Shown here in pieces: positions 22,574 to 34,599 of a stretch of DNA of 64,000 nt (the stretch's first letter is position 1; the number at the start of each line of letters is the position of its first letter). Below the pieces are notes generated by a model. That model worked only from the letters and a program-made list of their open reading frames with translations, was not told the DNA's origin and did not search any database. A program made the position numbers and the translations under genes. The stretch is from Dermatophagoides farinae (lineage: Eukaryota > Arthropoda > Arachnida > Sarcoptiformes > Pyroglyphidae): NCBI RefSeq assembly GCF_024713945.1, contig NC_134678.1:6262001-6326000 (forward strand), read 5' to 3'.

Positions 22574-25500
22574 ATGGCATTAGCAGGATTGAAAAAACAA
22601 TTCAACAAAGCCAATCAGGTAGGTGTTTTTTTGGATTCGTTGTTTTTTTTCTCTTGAATGATCTATTTATAGAATGCTATCCATTACTATATGATTTAAA
22701 AAAAAAAAAAAAATAAATTCAGTTTATAGAATCGGAAATAAGGCAAAAAAATGTTTTAGTTTTTCTTTGTTGGCTGATTTCAGTTATATTGAACCAATTG
22801 TATTGGAAATCGTATCGATTCGGATTGTATACAAAAAAAATATATTATTCAGTCTCTGCATAGAAATTACAATTTAATAGGATTTTTTTTTCAAGAATGG
22901 AATTCTCATGTGAATTTTATGGCTTTAAAATAAGCTGATGATGATGATGATGACTTTTTTTTTGATATTATTTTGTTCTATGATTCATATTGTATCAAAT
23001 CAGGAATCTCATTTCTTTTTATTTGATTTTTACTTTTTTTTCAAATATGAAAACTAAATCCATTTTGATTCCATTATTTTTGTTTTCATTATACCCACAG
23101 TACATGAATGAAAAGATTGGTGGCGTTGAAGGAACAAAATTTACCGATGAATTCACTCAACTTGAAAGGGTATTGTTGTTTGTGTGGTTACCTATATTAT
23201 TTCGGTTATTTATTTTTGTTGATGATTTTCATTTAAATAGAGGACCGATCTTACCTATGAATTGGTAGATGAATTGATCAATCGGACCAAAGAATATTTG
23301 CAGCCCAATCCAGGTATGATGACTTAATTTTTTTTGGGTTTATCAATTTTTTTAAACCCCGTCTATTCTCAGCTTCACGAACAAAGCTGATGGTCAGTTC
23401 AAAACTGAAAGGTGCACCCGGTAAACCGCATTCATATCCACAACCAGAAGGCATTTTGGCCGATGCCATGTGCAAATATGGAAAAGAGGTTAATGATGAT
23501 TCCAATTTCGGTATGTTCAATCAATTTTTTTCATTTTGTTTATCAATGAAATAAAAACATTCATTTTTTAAAAATGTAGCAAAAAGTTTGGCTGAAATGG
23601 GTGAAGCTTTACGTGAAATGGCCGAAGTTAAATATGCACTTGAAGATAATGTTAAACAGAATTTTCTGGAACCATTGACACATTTGCAAGCAAAAGATTT
23701 AAAAGATGTTCTGGTATGTTAATAAATGTTCCCTTTTGTTAATATTCAATTTTATTCAATAAATCAATTGTGTGTTTTATTTTCTCTATTCTAGTTTCAT
23801 CGTAAAAAATTAGAAGGACGACGATTAGATTATGATTGTAAGAAACGTAAACGACAAAAAGGTACACATTTCAGTGAAGACGAAATACGTATGGCTGAAG
23901 AAAAATTGGAAGAATCATATAATTTGGCATCGATGGGCATGCACAATCTATTACAAAATGAGATTGAACAATTGTCACAGATTTGTGTACTATCCGAAGC
24001 ATTGTATGAATATCATAGTCAATGTGCAAACATTTTGGAATCATTAAATGCTCGATTAATGGAAATGTAAGTGAAGTTTTTATTTTTATTTTTCATTTAA
24101 TAATATGTTATTATTATTATATCAAAAAAAAAAAAAAAATAGAAAAAATGGAGCAGCCCAGCGTACATTTCAGCCATATATACCGAAAAAATTACATGAA
24201 TTGAATCTCAATGTAACAAGCATTGGCCATGATGATCTATCACCCGGTGACGCACAAATGATGAATGGTTCGAAATTTTTTATTAATTCCTGTGATTTTT
24301 TAAACAATAATAATAAAAGACATACTGTTGCTGCTGCATCCACCACAATCAACAATCATACGACAACGAAAAAAACTTCATCCTCAACCCATTCATCCCC
24401 ATTGTCAATTAAATCGGGAAAATTTTCCGATGGTTTTAGCTCGAATAGCAACAGCAATAATAATAATAACAGTACAACAGCCTATCTATTGAGAGAAAAA
24501 ACTGGTCAACATAAAACTTTGTCACATAGTAAAAGTTTATTAAATGTATCGAATAGCAATAATAATACTTATGGTGGTGGTGGTCCAAATTCTGTTTGGG
24601 CCAGTTGGGATGATAATGATCCACCATCACAAACTAGGAATGATAATCATACAAATAGTGGTAATGTTATTGTTAGTGGTAGTAATAAATATGATCTATT
24701 AACATCGGGAATCAATTTTAATACGACCAGTATTGATTGGAATCAATGTAAAACAAATGACAATAAACAAACGACAATGAACAACAGCAACAATCTTTCA
24801 TATAGGAATTCTTCATATCATCCATCAACTACAAGTAATAATGATTATATATCTCTTATATATACACTTTCTTTCACTGAATATTCTTTTTCTTCTTCTT
24901 CTTATTCTTATTTATCTTCATGATCATATAATCCATTTATTACTTTTCGCTTACACATTTTTTTACATTTTCAATTTTTCTTTTGATGAACGAGACATTA
25001 GGGAATATTTTTTGATGTGAATTTATAATGGCGATGACTGTGGTTGGGCAGCTTTTATATGAACCAAAAAAAAAAAAAAAAAAAAATCTAACTACCACTA
25101 TCCTACTATCCTTGTTTTCATCTTTGACTAACTAGAAATTGATTTTTCATCTTTTCTATTTTTTCTTTTCTTTTTTTTTCTACATTCTTTCATAAATTTC
25201 AAATAACAACAATAATGATAAGAATGAATGAAAACAATGATAGCCACTTCTCCATCCGTGGAGAGTCCGCCAACCAAACCGACAAATCTTTTTCTGGACA
25301 CTTCAAAAGCCAATGCAAATGGTATTTCAGCTAAATTATATTCATTATTAGGTCTTTGGTTTGGTTTTATTTTTTTCAGTTGTTTTTTTGTTTCACCCAT
25401 TATTATCATTAGATTGCTATAATTAACGCTTTTTAAATGATAACTATAAATTAATGCATTTTGCCATTTTTTATGAATCATTTTTCCCTTTATTCCCAAT

Positions 25501-25940
25501 CGGAAACACTCTCGTTCATTTTACAACAAATCAACACGCTTTTCTGTTAATGTGTCTTGTTGCTTGTCCATTATGAATGTCTTCATCGTTTTCTCTCACT
25601 ATCTATCTCTATCTCTATCTCTGTCTTGTTGTCATAAATAATTTTCCTTCATTTATCTTCACTTCTAAACAAAAACAAAAAAAAACATTCAATATTATCA
25701 ATCAAAAGCCTCACCTCTTCCTTCTCCTGTTCGTTCTCCAGCTCGTACACCGACCGATTCACGTGGGCCATGTTGTCAAGCTCTTTATGATTTTGATGCT
25801 GAAAATGAAAATGAAATTAGTTTCAAAGAAGGCGATATCATACAATTGGTTACACAGGTGGATGAAAATTGGTATGAAGGTTCAGTTAATGGTCGTACTG
25901 GCCTATTTCCAGTATCATATGTTCAAGTATTGGTCCCCAT

Positions 25941-25944
<4 letters not shown>
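22574..25944 (+). CDS. EndoA: Endophilin A (N-BAR plus SH3), membrane-bending endocytic adaptor
   Basis: Secure exons: 22574-22618, 23101-23169, 23241-23313, 23373-23510, 23580-23713 and 23795-24066, encoding the N-BAR domain. This has amphipathic helix 0 ([15 protein letters not shown]), then [25 protein letters not shown] and [14 protein letters not shown]. Inferred linker exons are 24143-24834 and 25244-25321, and the SH3 exon is 25742-25944 ([41 protein letters not shown]). All phases agree, giving 567 residues against the usual 350-370. The excess is an Asn/Ser-rich linker of about 200 residues. The first linker exon reads on to a stop at 24923, so an SH3-less isoform is possible. Its acceptor follows a long run of A (24124-24139) rather than pyrimidines. 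The protein bends membrane and recruits dynamin and synaptojanin at synapses. Confidence 0.9.
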
Positions 25945-25989
<45 letters not shown>

Positions 25990-25997
25990 GCAACAAT
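25945..25997 (+). repeat. CAA repeat at the start of the endophilin 3' UTR
   Basis: About 17 CAA units with one CAG, beginning at the stop codon. A mutated stop would add a long polyglutamine or other homopolymer tail. Confidence 0.9.
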
Positions 25998-26943
25998 AAC
26001 AATCAACCCAATTAACATCATTTCAAAACAAAATTAATTGTTATAAAACCATCAGAATTGATTCGAAAAAAAGAGAATTGTATTTACTTGTTGTTTTTAC
26101 AATTGTCATTCAAACAACAACAACAACAACAAAATTAATTTAAATCTTATCTACTATTAAAAATAATTATCTTGTTGATTAATTTATCGATTTATTATCT
26201 GGTAAGTACAATATTCTCATTGACTATTCGGTATTAACTTTTACTTTTTTTTTCTTGAAACAGATTTTTTCTCCATCACTTTTTCACCCCATCCCCCACC
26301 GCAACAATTTAAACCTTCCCTCATTTGATCTGTTTATGTGTGTGTGTAAGATTCGTGTTTTTTTCTTTGTGTGTGTGTGTGTGCAAGCAAAACAATCCGA
26401 GTGAAATTCTACACATTCGAATCTATTTTATATTTTTTTTTTCAAACCATTGAAATACTCATCATCAATATATATTATTGATTGGCAACAAAAAAAAACT
26501 TGTGAATTGCACAGCAACAAATATTATAAATAATAAATTTAAATTGTAGTTGAATTTTTTTTTCTATTGAAATTTTTCTTGATAAATTCAATAACACACA
26601 CATACACACTCACACTGACAATACAGATTTCTCTTATATACCTGCGTTTTTTTCTAGAAAAAAATGTTTATTCTTTTCCCGTATGTTTCCCGGATTGATA
26701 TGTTTTTTTTCTGTTGTTTGGTTTTGTTTCATTGAACAGATAGATAGATCATATAGTATATCAGGTCGGTTATAGATTTATATCAATGAAACATTTTTTG
26801 TTTTCACTTTAACCATCTCATTACAACCACAACAGATTCCTCAAAACCATCAACTTGTGTTCGGATTTGATTTCATGATATTCTTGCAACAACAACAACA
26901 ACAACAACAATTTTAATTGAGATTATAGTTTGTGTATTCTTGT

Positions 26944-26944
<1 letters not shown>

Positions 26945-26979
<35 letters not shown>

Positions 26980-26984
26980 TGTGT
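26945..26984. repeat. Compound CT/GT microsatellite
   Basis: About 9 CT units run directly into about 11 GT units. Confidence 0.9.
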
Positions 26985-28330
26985 ATTTGTGTGATCTTTC
27001 AATTCTGATGATAATGATATCGGAAATGCATATCTGAAATAATTTTAGAAGAAAAAATGTTTTCAACTAGTCATTCGAAAAAAAACATGCCCGATAATTT
27101 TTTTCTTTCTCCTTGGATTCAAAATCCAAAATATATTCTATTTGATTCTTTTAACGCGTGCGCACCAAAAAAAAAAATTTTTGTTTGTCCATAAAATTCA
27201 AATATTTTTTGAAATTTTTTCCGTTTGTTTGAAATCTAATTAATTAATACAAAAATGTAAAAAAAAATGTCCGTGTCATAATTGTCAAAGAAAATATTAC
27301 AAAATTTAAATTAAACACCTACATACCATTCATAATGGCAATAATAATTTTCATCAATCATCACTATCATCATCATTATCGTCAAAATCAAACACAATTA
27401 TGATGATCATAAATCAAAAACGAAAACCCTTAATGGAACGTTCTAACGCGGTTACAATTACATTACTTTGTTGATATAATAAGATGAACAACAAAATTTA
27501 CAATTGACAGAATTTCACATTTTTGTCACACACACAAACACACACACCACAGACAAAAACATTGCTCGAATTTTTCACACTAAATACATTGTGCACACAT
27601 CAATCATTTTACATACAAACACACGCACCAATGAATGTTTGAACAATTTGAATTTTTTTTTTTTTTTTGCTCTTCAGTCAATGACAATTATCATCAGTAT
27701 AAGAAAAACATCATCGATTGTCATCTCATGGATCTCATTACCATTACCAGTCATTCAATCCAACAATCAATCAATCAAACAAACAAACAAAAATGGAAAT
27801 TTGGAAAAAAAACGTCAATTCGATCCTTCAATCTCATCATGGTTTCATTCATCATCCAATGGATGAGAGACAAAAATTTGCTAAAAAATTCTAGTTATTT
27901 AGATTCACACATCAACCAAAAATATTTTTTGTTTTCTCGACTTTGAATTAATTTTGGCCAATCATTGATAACAAGAAATTATTTTCATTATTTTTTCATT
28001 TTGTTTGCTTGCATTCTTTATGGATTTCTTCTTCTTTTTTTTCGGAATTTGTTGTTTCATTTCTTCTTTATCATAATCATCATCAACATCATCTTCATCA
28101 TGGATAATATTGTGATCTTGTCGTTTGGATTTTTTCTTTTTGCTGTTCTTTATTTGTCAAACTAATTCCAAAAAAAAAACAAAACAAATGCTAATTCTAT
28201 CTAAAAAAAAATCTTAATCTGTATTCAATAATTATATAATTTTCTGATTCTGATTGATTGAAACACAACACGACATACACGATAAACAAAAAAAAATCTA
28301 TTGAATTGATTGATAATAATAAAAACAGAA

Positions 28331-28336
28331 TTTATT
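28331..28336 (-). promoter_or_regulatory. Candidate polyadenylation signal of Beclin-1
   Basis: AATAAA on the minus strand about 55 bp beyond the Beclin-1 stop. Confidence 0.45.
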
Positions 28337-28388
28337 TGAGTGTTTTTATAACAGCAGTAATATTTTGTTGTTGTTGTTGTTGTTGTTG

Positions 28389-29941
28389 TTAATTATCATG
28401 TTTAGTCGTCACCCATGCTAATGCCCATTTAAGATTGGTAAGCATAAATTTTAATGCTTTTGTCCAATTTTCTTCAGTGTTAATAGAGATCCTATTGAAT
28501 TTTGAATGAAATGAATGGATGAAAACAGGAAAAAAAATTTATGAACAGGGACTTACTTGATCGAATATCGAACGTTATTGGTTTTTTCATATATTTCTCC
28601 TTTCGAATGCATTCTATAAAAAAAGATTCAATGATCAATATGACCAAATAAATTATTCAGTTTAGTTTGTCTTACTCATATGGTAATTTAAAATTTCGAT
28701 CTTGAAGTCGTATTTCATCGTAAAATTCTTGTAAACAATCAAGAAAGGCGACCATTGCTTGATCGAATTTTTGATGAAAATAATATTTAATACCACCGGC
28801 TGTATATAACGGTAATTGTTTCGATTTATCATCCAATGATTCGATGAACGAGAAATTTCCGTAAGGCACAATTTTATATCGTTGAAAAGTGAATCCAAGT
28901 TTTTTAGCTAACGATACTAACAATAATGCACATTGTCCCCAGGCAGCATTGATTTCTTGCCATTCAACCTGAATGTTGGGCAGACGTCCTAAACGAAATC
29001 CATTTATCGTACCGAATGGACCAGTATGCCATATACAGAATGTCAGATTGAAAACACTGGTACGTTTAAGTCGGGCAAAATATTCTTTGGCATCACGAAT
29101 TTTATTCTCCAATGTTCTATATTCTTCTTCACATTGAAAATAATTAAATTTCAATGCATTATATTCTTGAAAATATCTTTCGGTAGCAATTTCCGATTGT
29201 TTCAATTCATTTTTTCGACTGCTTCAATTGTTTATCCAATGATTGTTGTTGCTCATTGAGATCTTTCAATTCGACAATCAAATCTGATTGTGTCTGGTAT
29301 AATTCTTTCAATCTAGCTTGTAGATTGTTCACTTCTTCATCGGTGGTGATCGATGATATATCTTGTTCGATTTTTTTCTTATATTCACTGAATTCATTAC
29401 ATTCCTGTTCTAATATCATCAGCTGTTTGTCCATTTGTTCGATAACAAAATCAGCACATTCTTCACATAATGGATGATCAATATCCGATTGATCAGATAA
29501 TATATCGAACAATTGAATTTGTAATTTAAGATCTTTACTACTTTTACTATGTGTATTTGATGATTGATCAAAACCGGAAAGCAATGTTGATGTGACCAGC
29601 GTGGATGGTAATGAACCATTATTGGAATCAGTAACCGGATTGATTAAACTATAATCACAGTCGTTGAGTTTTTTATTTCGAAATGAATGTATTGTTTTAT
29701 ATATGACATGTGAATTGGATTTGGGCCCATCATTGGAACCGGATGGATTATCGTCATCGATTCGTATTCCCGTCGTTTTATCTTCGGATGATGATGAATC
29801 TCGATTTCTTGAAATTAGATCTTGAAACGTTTCCTTGGTTATATTATTCAAAGTTTGATGAAGTCGTAATGGCTGACAACATCGTTGACAACTGAAATTC
29901 ACATCAATCGATAAGGGTTTTTTATCTTGATGATTTTCCAT
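28389..29941 (-). CDS. BECN1: Beclin-1 (Atg6), with a one-base frame break
   Basis: Exons 29941-28676, 28613-28557 and 28491-28389. Beclin-1 scaffolds the VPS34 PI3-kinase complexes in autophagy and endosomal sorting. Motifs in order: N-terminal CQRC pair (C18, C21); a BH3-like segment [23 protein letters not shown]; the coiled coil; and the evolutionarily conserved C-terminal domain ([21 protein letters not shown].., [30 protein letters not shown]). As given, the first frame stops after residue 244 in a run of six A (plus-strand T run 29210-29215), and homology continues in the next frame. Exon 1 is also one base too long for the phase of its splice donor, which independently points to one extra base. 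A 5-A run would give about 474 residues. No intron fits there, so this is an assembly error, a polymorphism or a true break. Confidence 0.93.
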
Positions 29942-30259
29942 TGTATTTCATCGGAATAAAGGCCAAATGATCCAGATGAAAGAATTTCGTCGTAAATGGA
30001 TGGTTGGTAAACAAATCCCATAGAAAAAAGAGTAAATTGAAGACTACTCTCTAAATTTGAGCATTTTACTTGACAGTAACGGCATCTATTGGTAGGAAGT
30101 ACAAAATTTAATCTCTATTTTCACTTGTGTGCAGCTGTTTAATTTATTGTAAAAATAGTGGTCACTTTGTTGCACACGTTTTTATTTGGTCCATCAATCG
30201 ATATGATGATATAATTGTTTCGTGATATTGGAAAATTTTCTTGATTTATTCTGAAAAAA
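29942..30259. promoter_or_regulatory. Shared divergent promoter of Beclin-1 and ZC3H15
   Basis: 318 bp between the divergent start codons with no coding sequence. Common promoter use is inferred from spacing only. Confidence 0.5.
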
Positions 30260-31717
30260 ATGCCACCAAAAAAGAAGCCTGATACAAGTAAAAAAGCCGA
30301 TCAAAAGAAAAAGGAGAAAATCATTGAGGTTCGTTGATGCTTTATCAATTTGATTCAAATAATAATTGAGTCGTGTTCAATATTGTGTTTAGGATAAAAC
30401 ATTTGGTTTGAAAAATAAAAAAGGTGCCAAAACACAGAAATATATCCAACAGGTTCAACATCAAGTGAAATATGGCAACGCACCGAAAAAAGTTTGTTAT
30501 TCTATCACAACATTTATGTTTGTTGAACATAGATTCATGATTTTTTCTTTTAGCATCAAGATCAACCAACTTTATCGAAAAAAGATGAAAAGAAAAAAGA
30601 GCTCGAAGAATTGAATCAAATTTTTCGACCAGTAGCATCGCAAAAAATCGACAAAGGTGTTGATCCAAAATCGGTGTTATGTGCCTTCTATAAATCGGGG
30701 CAATGTTCGAAAGGTGATAAATGTAAATTTTCACATGATTTAACCATCGAACGTAAAAGTGAAAAGAAAAGTCTATATTTCGATGCACGAAACGAAGATG
30801 ACAATATGGAAAATTGGGATGAAGATAAGCTGAAAGAGGTGGTCGAAAAGAAACATGGTGAACGGGAGAAAAAACTACCATCCACGGAGATCATCTGCAA
30901 ATATTTCCTCGAAGGTATGATGATAATGATGATTATGAATAATGGAAAATTATCTCAAACAAAAGTTGGATAATTTTCTTCTCGAGTAGCTATCGAATCG
31001 AATAAATATGGTTGGTTTTGGACTTGTCCAAATGGTGGTGATAATTGCCATTATCGACATGCGTTACCGCCTGGATTCGTGCTGAAAAAGGATAAAAAGA
31101 AAGAGAAAAAAGAGGATATCACCATTGAAGAATTGGTCGAAATTGAACGCAGCAAATTGGGCTATAATCTTGCAAAAATAACGCTTGAAAGTTTTAACGA
31201 ATGGAAAAAGAAGAAGAGGAAGGAGAAACAAGAAAAAGATCGTTGTGAAATGGATAGGAAAAAAGCTGAATATAAAGCGGGCAAGAATATTGGACTCAGT
31301 GGTCGTGAAATGTTTACATTCAATCCGGATCTGGCCGCTGATAATGATATGGATGAAGGTGAAGCAGCCATGGATATTGTACGCGAACAAGAGGATAATG
31401 ATGATAATGACATTGTCAAAGAGATCGATATCGAGGAGATTACACATATGGCCAAAGAATCTGATAATTCTGGTACACAATGTGCGGATATGAAACGAAA
31501 TTTTACACAATCCGATGATGATACTGATAAGCAACAACAAAGGATAACTAACAATGAATCGAATGATAAAACTAATGTCCAACAACAACAACAAAACAAT
31601 GATGATGATGATAATGGTGATGATATAATCAATGAACCAATCGATGAATCATTATTTGCCGAAGAAGCCGAACTATTGGAAGATCTAGAAAATGAACTAG
31701 AAGCTGTCAAAATTTAA
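30260..31717 (+). CDS. ZC3H15: ZC3H15 (DFRP1/LEREPO4), DRG1-binding CCCH zinc-finger protein
   Basis: Four exons (30260-30328, 30393-30491, 30554-30914, 30990-31717), 418 residues against 426 in human, phases consistent. The start is [20 protein letters not shown], then [17 protein letters not shown]. The first CCCH finger is [19 protein letters not shown]. The second is [20 protein letters not shown] followed by GGDNCHYRH, interrupted by intron 3. The C-terminal DFRP region follows ([28 protein letters not shown]), then an acidic tail ending in [16 protein letters not shown]-like sequence. The protein stabilises and activates the translational GTPase DRG1 on ribosomes. Asp and Gln runs in the tail come from GAT and CAA repeats. 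Confidence 0.95.
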
Positions 31718-34540
31718 AATTAAAAAAAAAATTATTTAAAATTTTCCTTTTCGCCCTAAATCTTTACATTTGTCTTTGACACATGATCAAATTGAAAACA
31801 TTTTGAAAATGTAAATTATTCTTTCCTTCTTCCTCCTACACCGAATACATGTACGTTTGTTTGGTATGATGAAATATGAATCACAAATGATTATCATTTC
31901 CCTAAAATAAAATAAAAAAAATTTTTATGTGAAAAATGGAACAAAAAAAAAGTGTGAATACCATTAATGATGATGATGATGATATACATCATCTTGTTTC
32001 TTTCTTTTTTTTTTGGTGACATCATTTCCATGTCATCATCATCATCATTATTATTATGGAACATTGTATGTGTGATCGAGCATTTTGGAACAGTTTTTTC
32101 CATTAGAGACACAGATTTATATTTTGAATAAATTCATTATCTAATTTTCATTATTATATTATATCATAATAAATGTACTGTGCTGGATATGGAAGATAAT
32201 TTTTCGAGTTTTTTTTTCCTCTCATTCTTATTAACGTGGGTTTTTTTTCTTAATGTTTCAATGATGATTGAATTTGTTGTTCATTTGTGTCGTCGTCGTC
32301 GCTTTCTTGTGACAATTTGTAACTTTAGAAATTTGCAATTCACTTTTTTTTCGTATTCGTCAATTATTTTAATTATTATTATGGTGATATATTTTGTGTC
32401 CATAATTTGGTCCACGATTTTCTGTTGGATCAGAAACAAAAAAAAAATATTCTCATATTTAGAACGTAGTTGATTAACATGATTAAAAGATTCGGTTGAA
32501 TGAATCATTCATCAACGACAACAACAACAACAACAACAACAGAATCTAAATCAAACCTAATTATGAGCCAAAAAGAAAAGAAACAGATATAATTTGATCA
32601 AATCAAATTGTCCATATGTTGTGTGTGTATGTGTGTTCTAATTAGGTAAATGAAATTACAATTTACAATCACCGATCATTCATTCAACAATGAATCTTAT
32701 GATATTGGTTCACTAGCATTTGAATGTGGCAAAAAAAAGTTGCAAAAATTTTTGTCGACCTCGAATACAGTAGAAATAAACACGCAACAGAACACTGGTT
32801 ATGGTTTTCAATGATTATGTCTATGTTTTTTTTATTATGTCGAAAAATATAATCATTTTAAAATTGTCACGAAATTCAAATCAAATGAAAAGAAAGAATA
32901 AAAAAGATTAAGGCTGAATGAATTTTTTTTTTCAGGGTAAAAAAAAAGATCGACCATCGAAGAAAATTGTTTCAACAATTTTTTCCACTTACAAACACAG
33001 AATCTAATGATGATGATGATGATGACAAGTATTTCTAAGTAAAAAATTTGAAACGTGATTGTGCCGTATACGACATTAATCATTCGAATTCGAACAATAA
33101 CATATCAAGATGGTTATATAAGTAATGAACGTGGACGTACGAATGAACAAATGAACGTGATGAATCAACGTTCCATAAAATATAATAATCCAACCTTCAA
33201 AATATCTAAATCCACTATAAATATTAGACACACACACACACACACAGTAATAGCATGATGAAAAAAAAATTTCAAGAGCTAAATTTATCTGTTAATTTTT
33301 TTTTTTCATTCGAAATTCAATGACAATTCTTAATTCTTTGATAATTGATCACAATGATCATCATCATCATCAATTGATGGTGATGACCTAACAATTGTTT
33401 GACCATCATCATCATCATTATTATGAGAATTACGTGCAATATTATTGGCCATCATCATCATCGTCATCATCATCAAAAAAGGCAATAATCAAACATTAAG
33501 GTGTTAAAATCCTGTTAATAATGATGATGATGATGATCGTTTTGTTCCATAGTTATAATTGTTTCCAATTGTTTTAAAAACGATCATCGAACATCCATTA
33601 TTATTATTATCAATTTAATTGGTCAATCAAAACAATAGCGAAAAAAAAACAATAAAAATTTTCAATGATGATGTGATCACGATAATCATGATAACCTTCA
33701 ATTTGGGAATTACATCATCCCGAAAAAAAATGGATTAGAACTATTTTTTTTCTGTTTAGATTGGTAGATTTTGTTTGGTAAAAAATACCATACTATTGTT
33801 GATCAATGATGAAATATTTGAAAACTTAAAACATCCACATAATTTCTCCCATTCATCATCATCATCATCAATCGTTTGAAATGGTCATCACCAGTTTAAG
33901 AGAGTTTCTTCGATCAATTGAAATAAAAATTGTCGGTCGATTATTTATTATTATTATTATTATTGCTCAATGGATTTTTATCGACATGATCCAAATTGAT
34001 GGGTATAATGATGATACATTGGTTATAAAAGTTATGGATGGACATTAATTTATTTGGAACAAAAAAAAACGGATGTCAGTTAGTATAATTCTTAATAATA
34101 CATGTGGGAGATAGTTTGATTCTTTTGATTGATGTCGATTTTTATCATCATCATCATCATCATCACCAGTAACTAAATAGACAAAAGAAAAATCAATCAA
34201 AAAAGGAAATTGCTCGTTTTCTCGCATGCGACACACACACACATTATTATCATTTCATACAGAATTATTTCTACAGCATTCAGCCAATTAAATCAATAAT
34301 CAATTCACACATTCACAGGCAAGAGATAGCTAAGATTCATGCTTACTCGAATATAATAAATTATGACATTAATATATCAATTCCGGATACAATGGGAAAA
34401 AAAATGTTGGCCATTTTTATCATCACATAATTTGATGAATGAAACATAGAAATTCCAAAAAGTTTCTAAAAAAAAATTTTTTTTTCATCTCAAAACAAAC
34501 TGAAATGTAATTTTCTTTTTTGTTTTTGTTTCCTCTATGT

Positions 34541-34545
<5 letters not shown>

Positions 34546-34595
<50 letters not shown>
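34546..34595. repeat. CA microsatellite
   Basis: 50 bp of perfect AC repeat. Confidence 0.95.

Positions 34596-34599
<4 letters not shown>

Larger units (their letters stand above)
25998..28388. other. Convergent 3' region between endophilin A and Beclin-1
   Basis: About 2.4 kb of AT-rich DNA with CAA, CT/GT and CA microsatellites and poly-T runs. It holds the two 3' UTRs. I see no coding sequence. Confidence 0.6.

Noticed and set aside
31162-31710. A 182-codon Ser-rich minus-strand open frame in ZC3H15
   Set aside because: It is the antisense of the acidic, Gln-rich tail of ZC3H15, with no independent homology.
33355-33480. Clustered short ATC/GAT repeats considered as a CRISPR-like array
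   Set aside because: Units are plain trinucleotides with no regular spacers; this is a microsatellite cluster in a eukaryotic genome.
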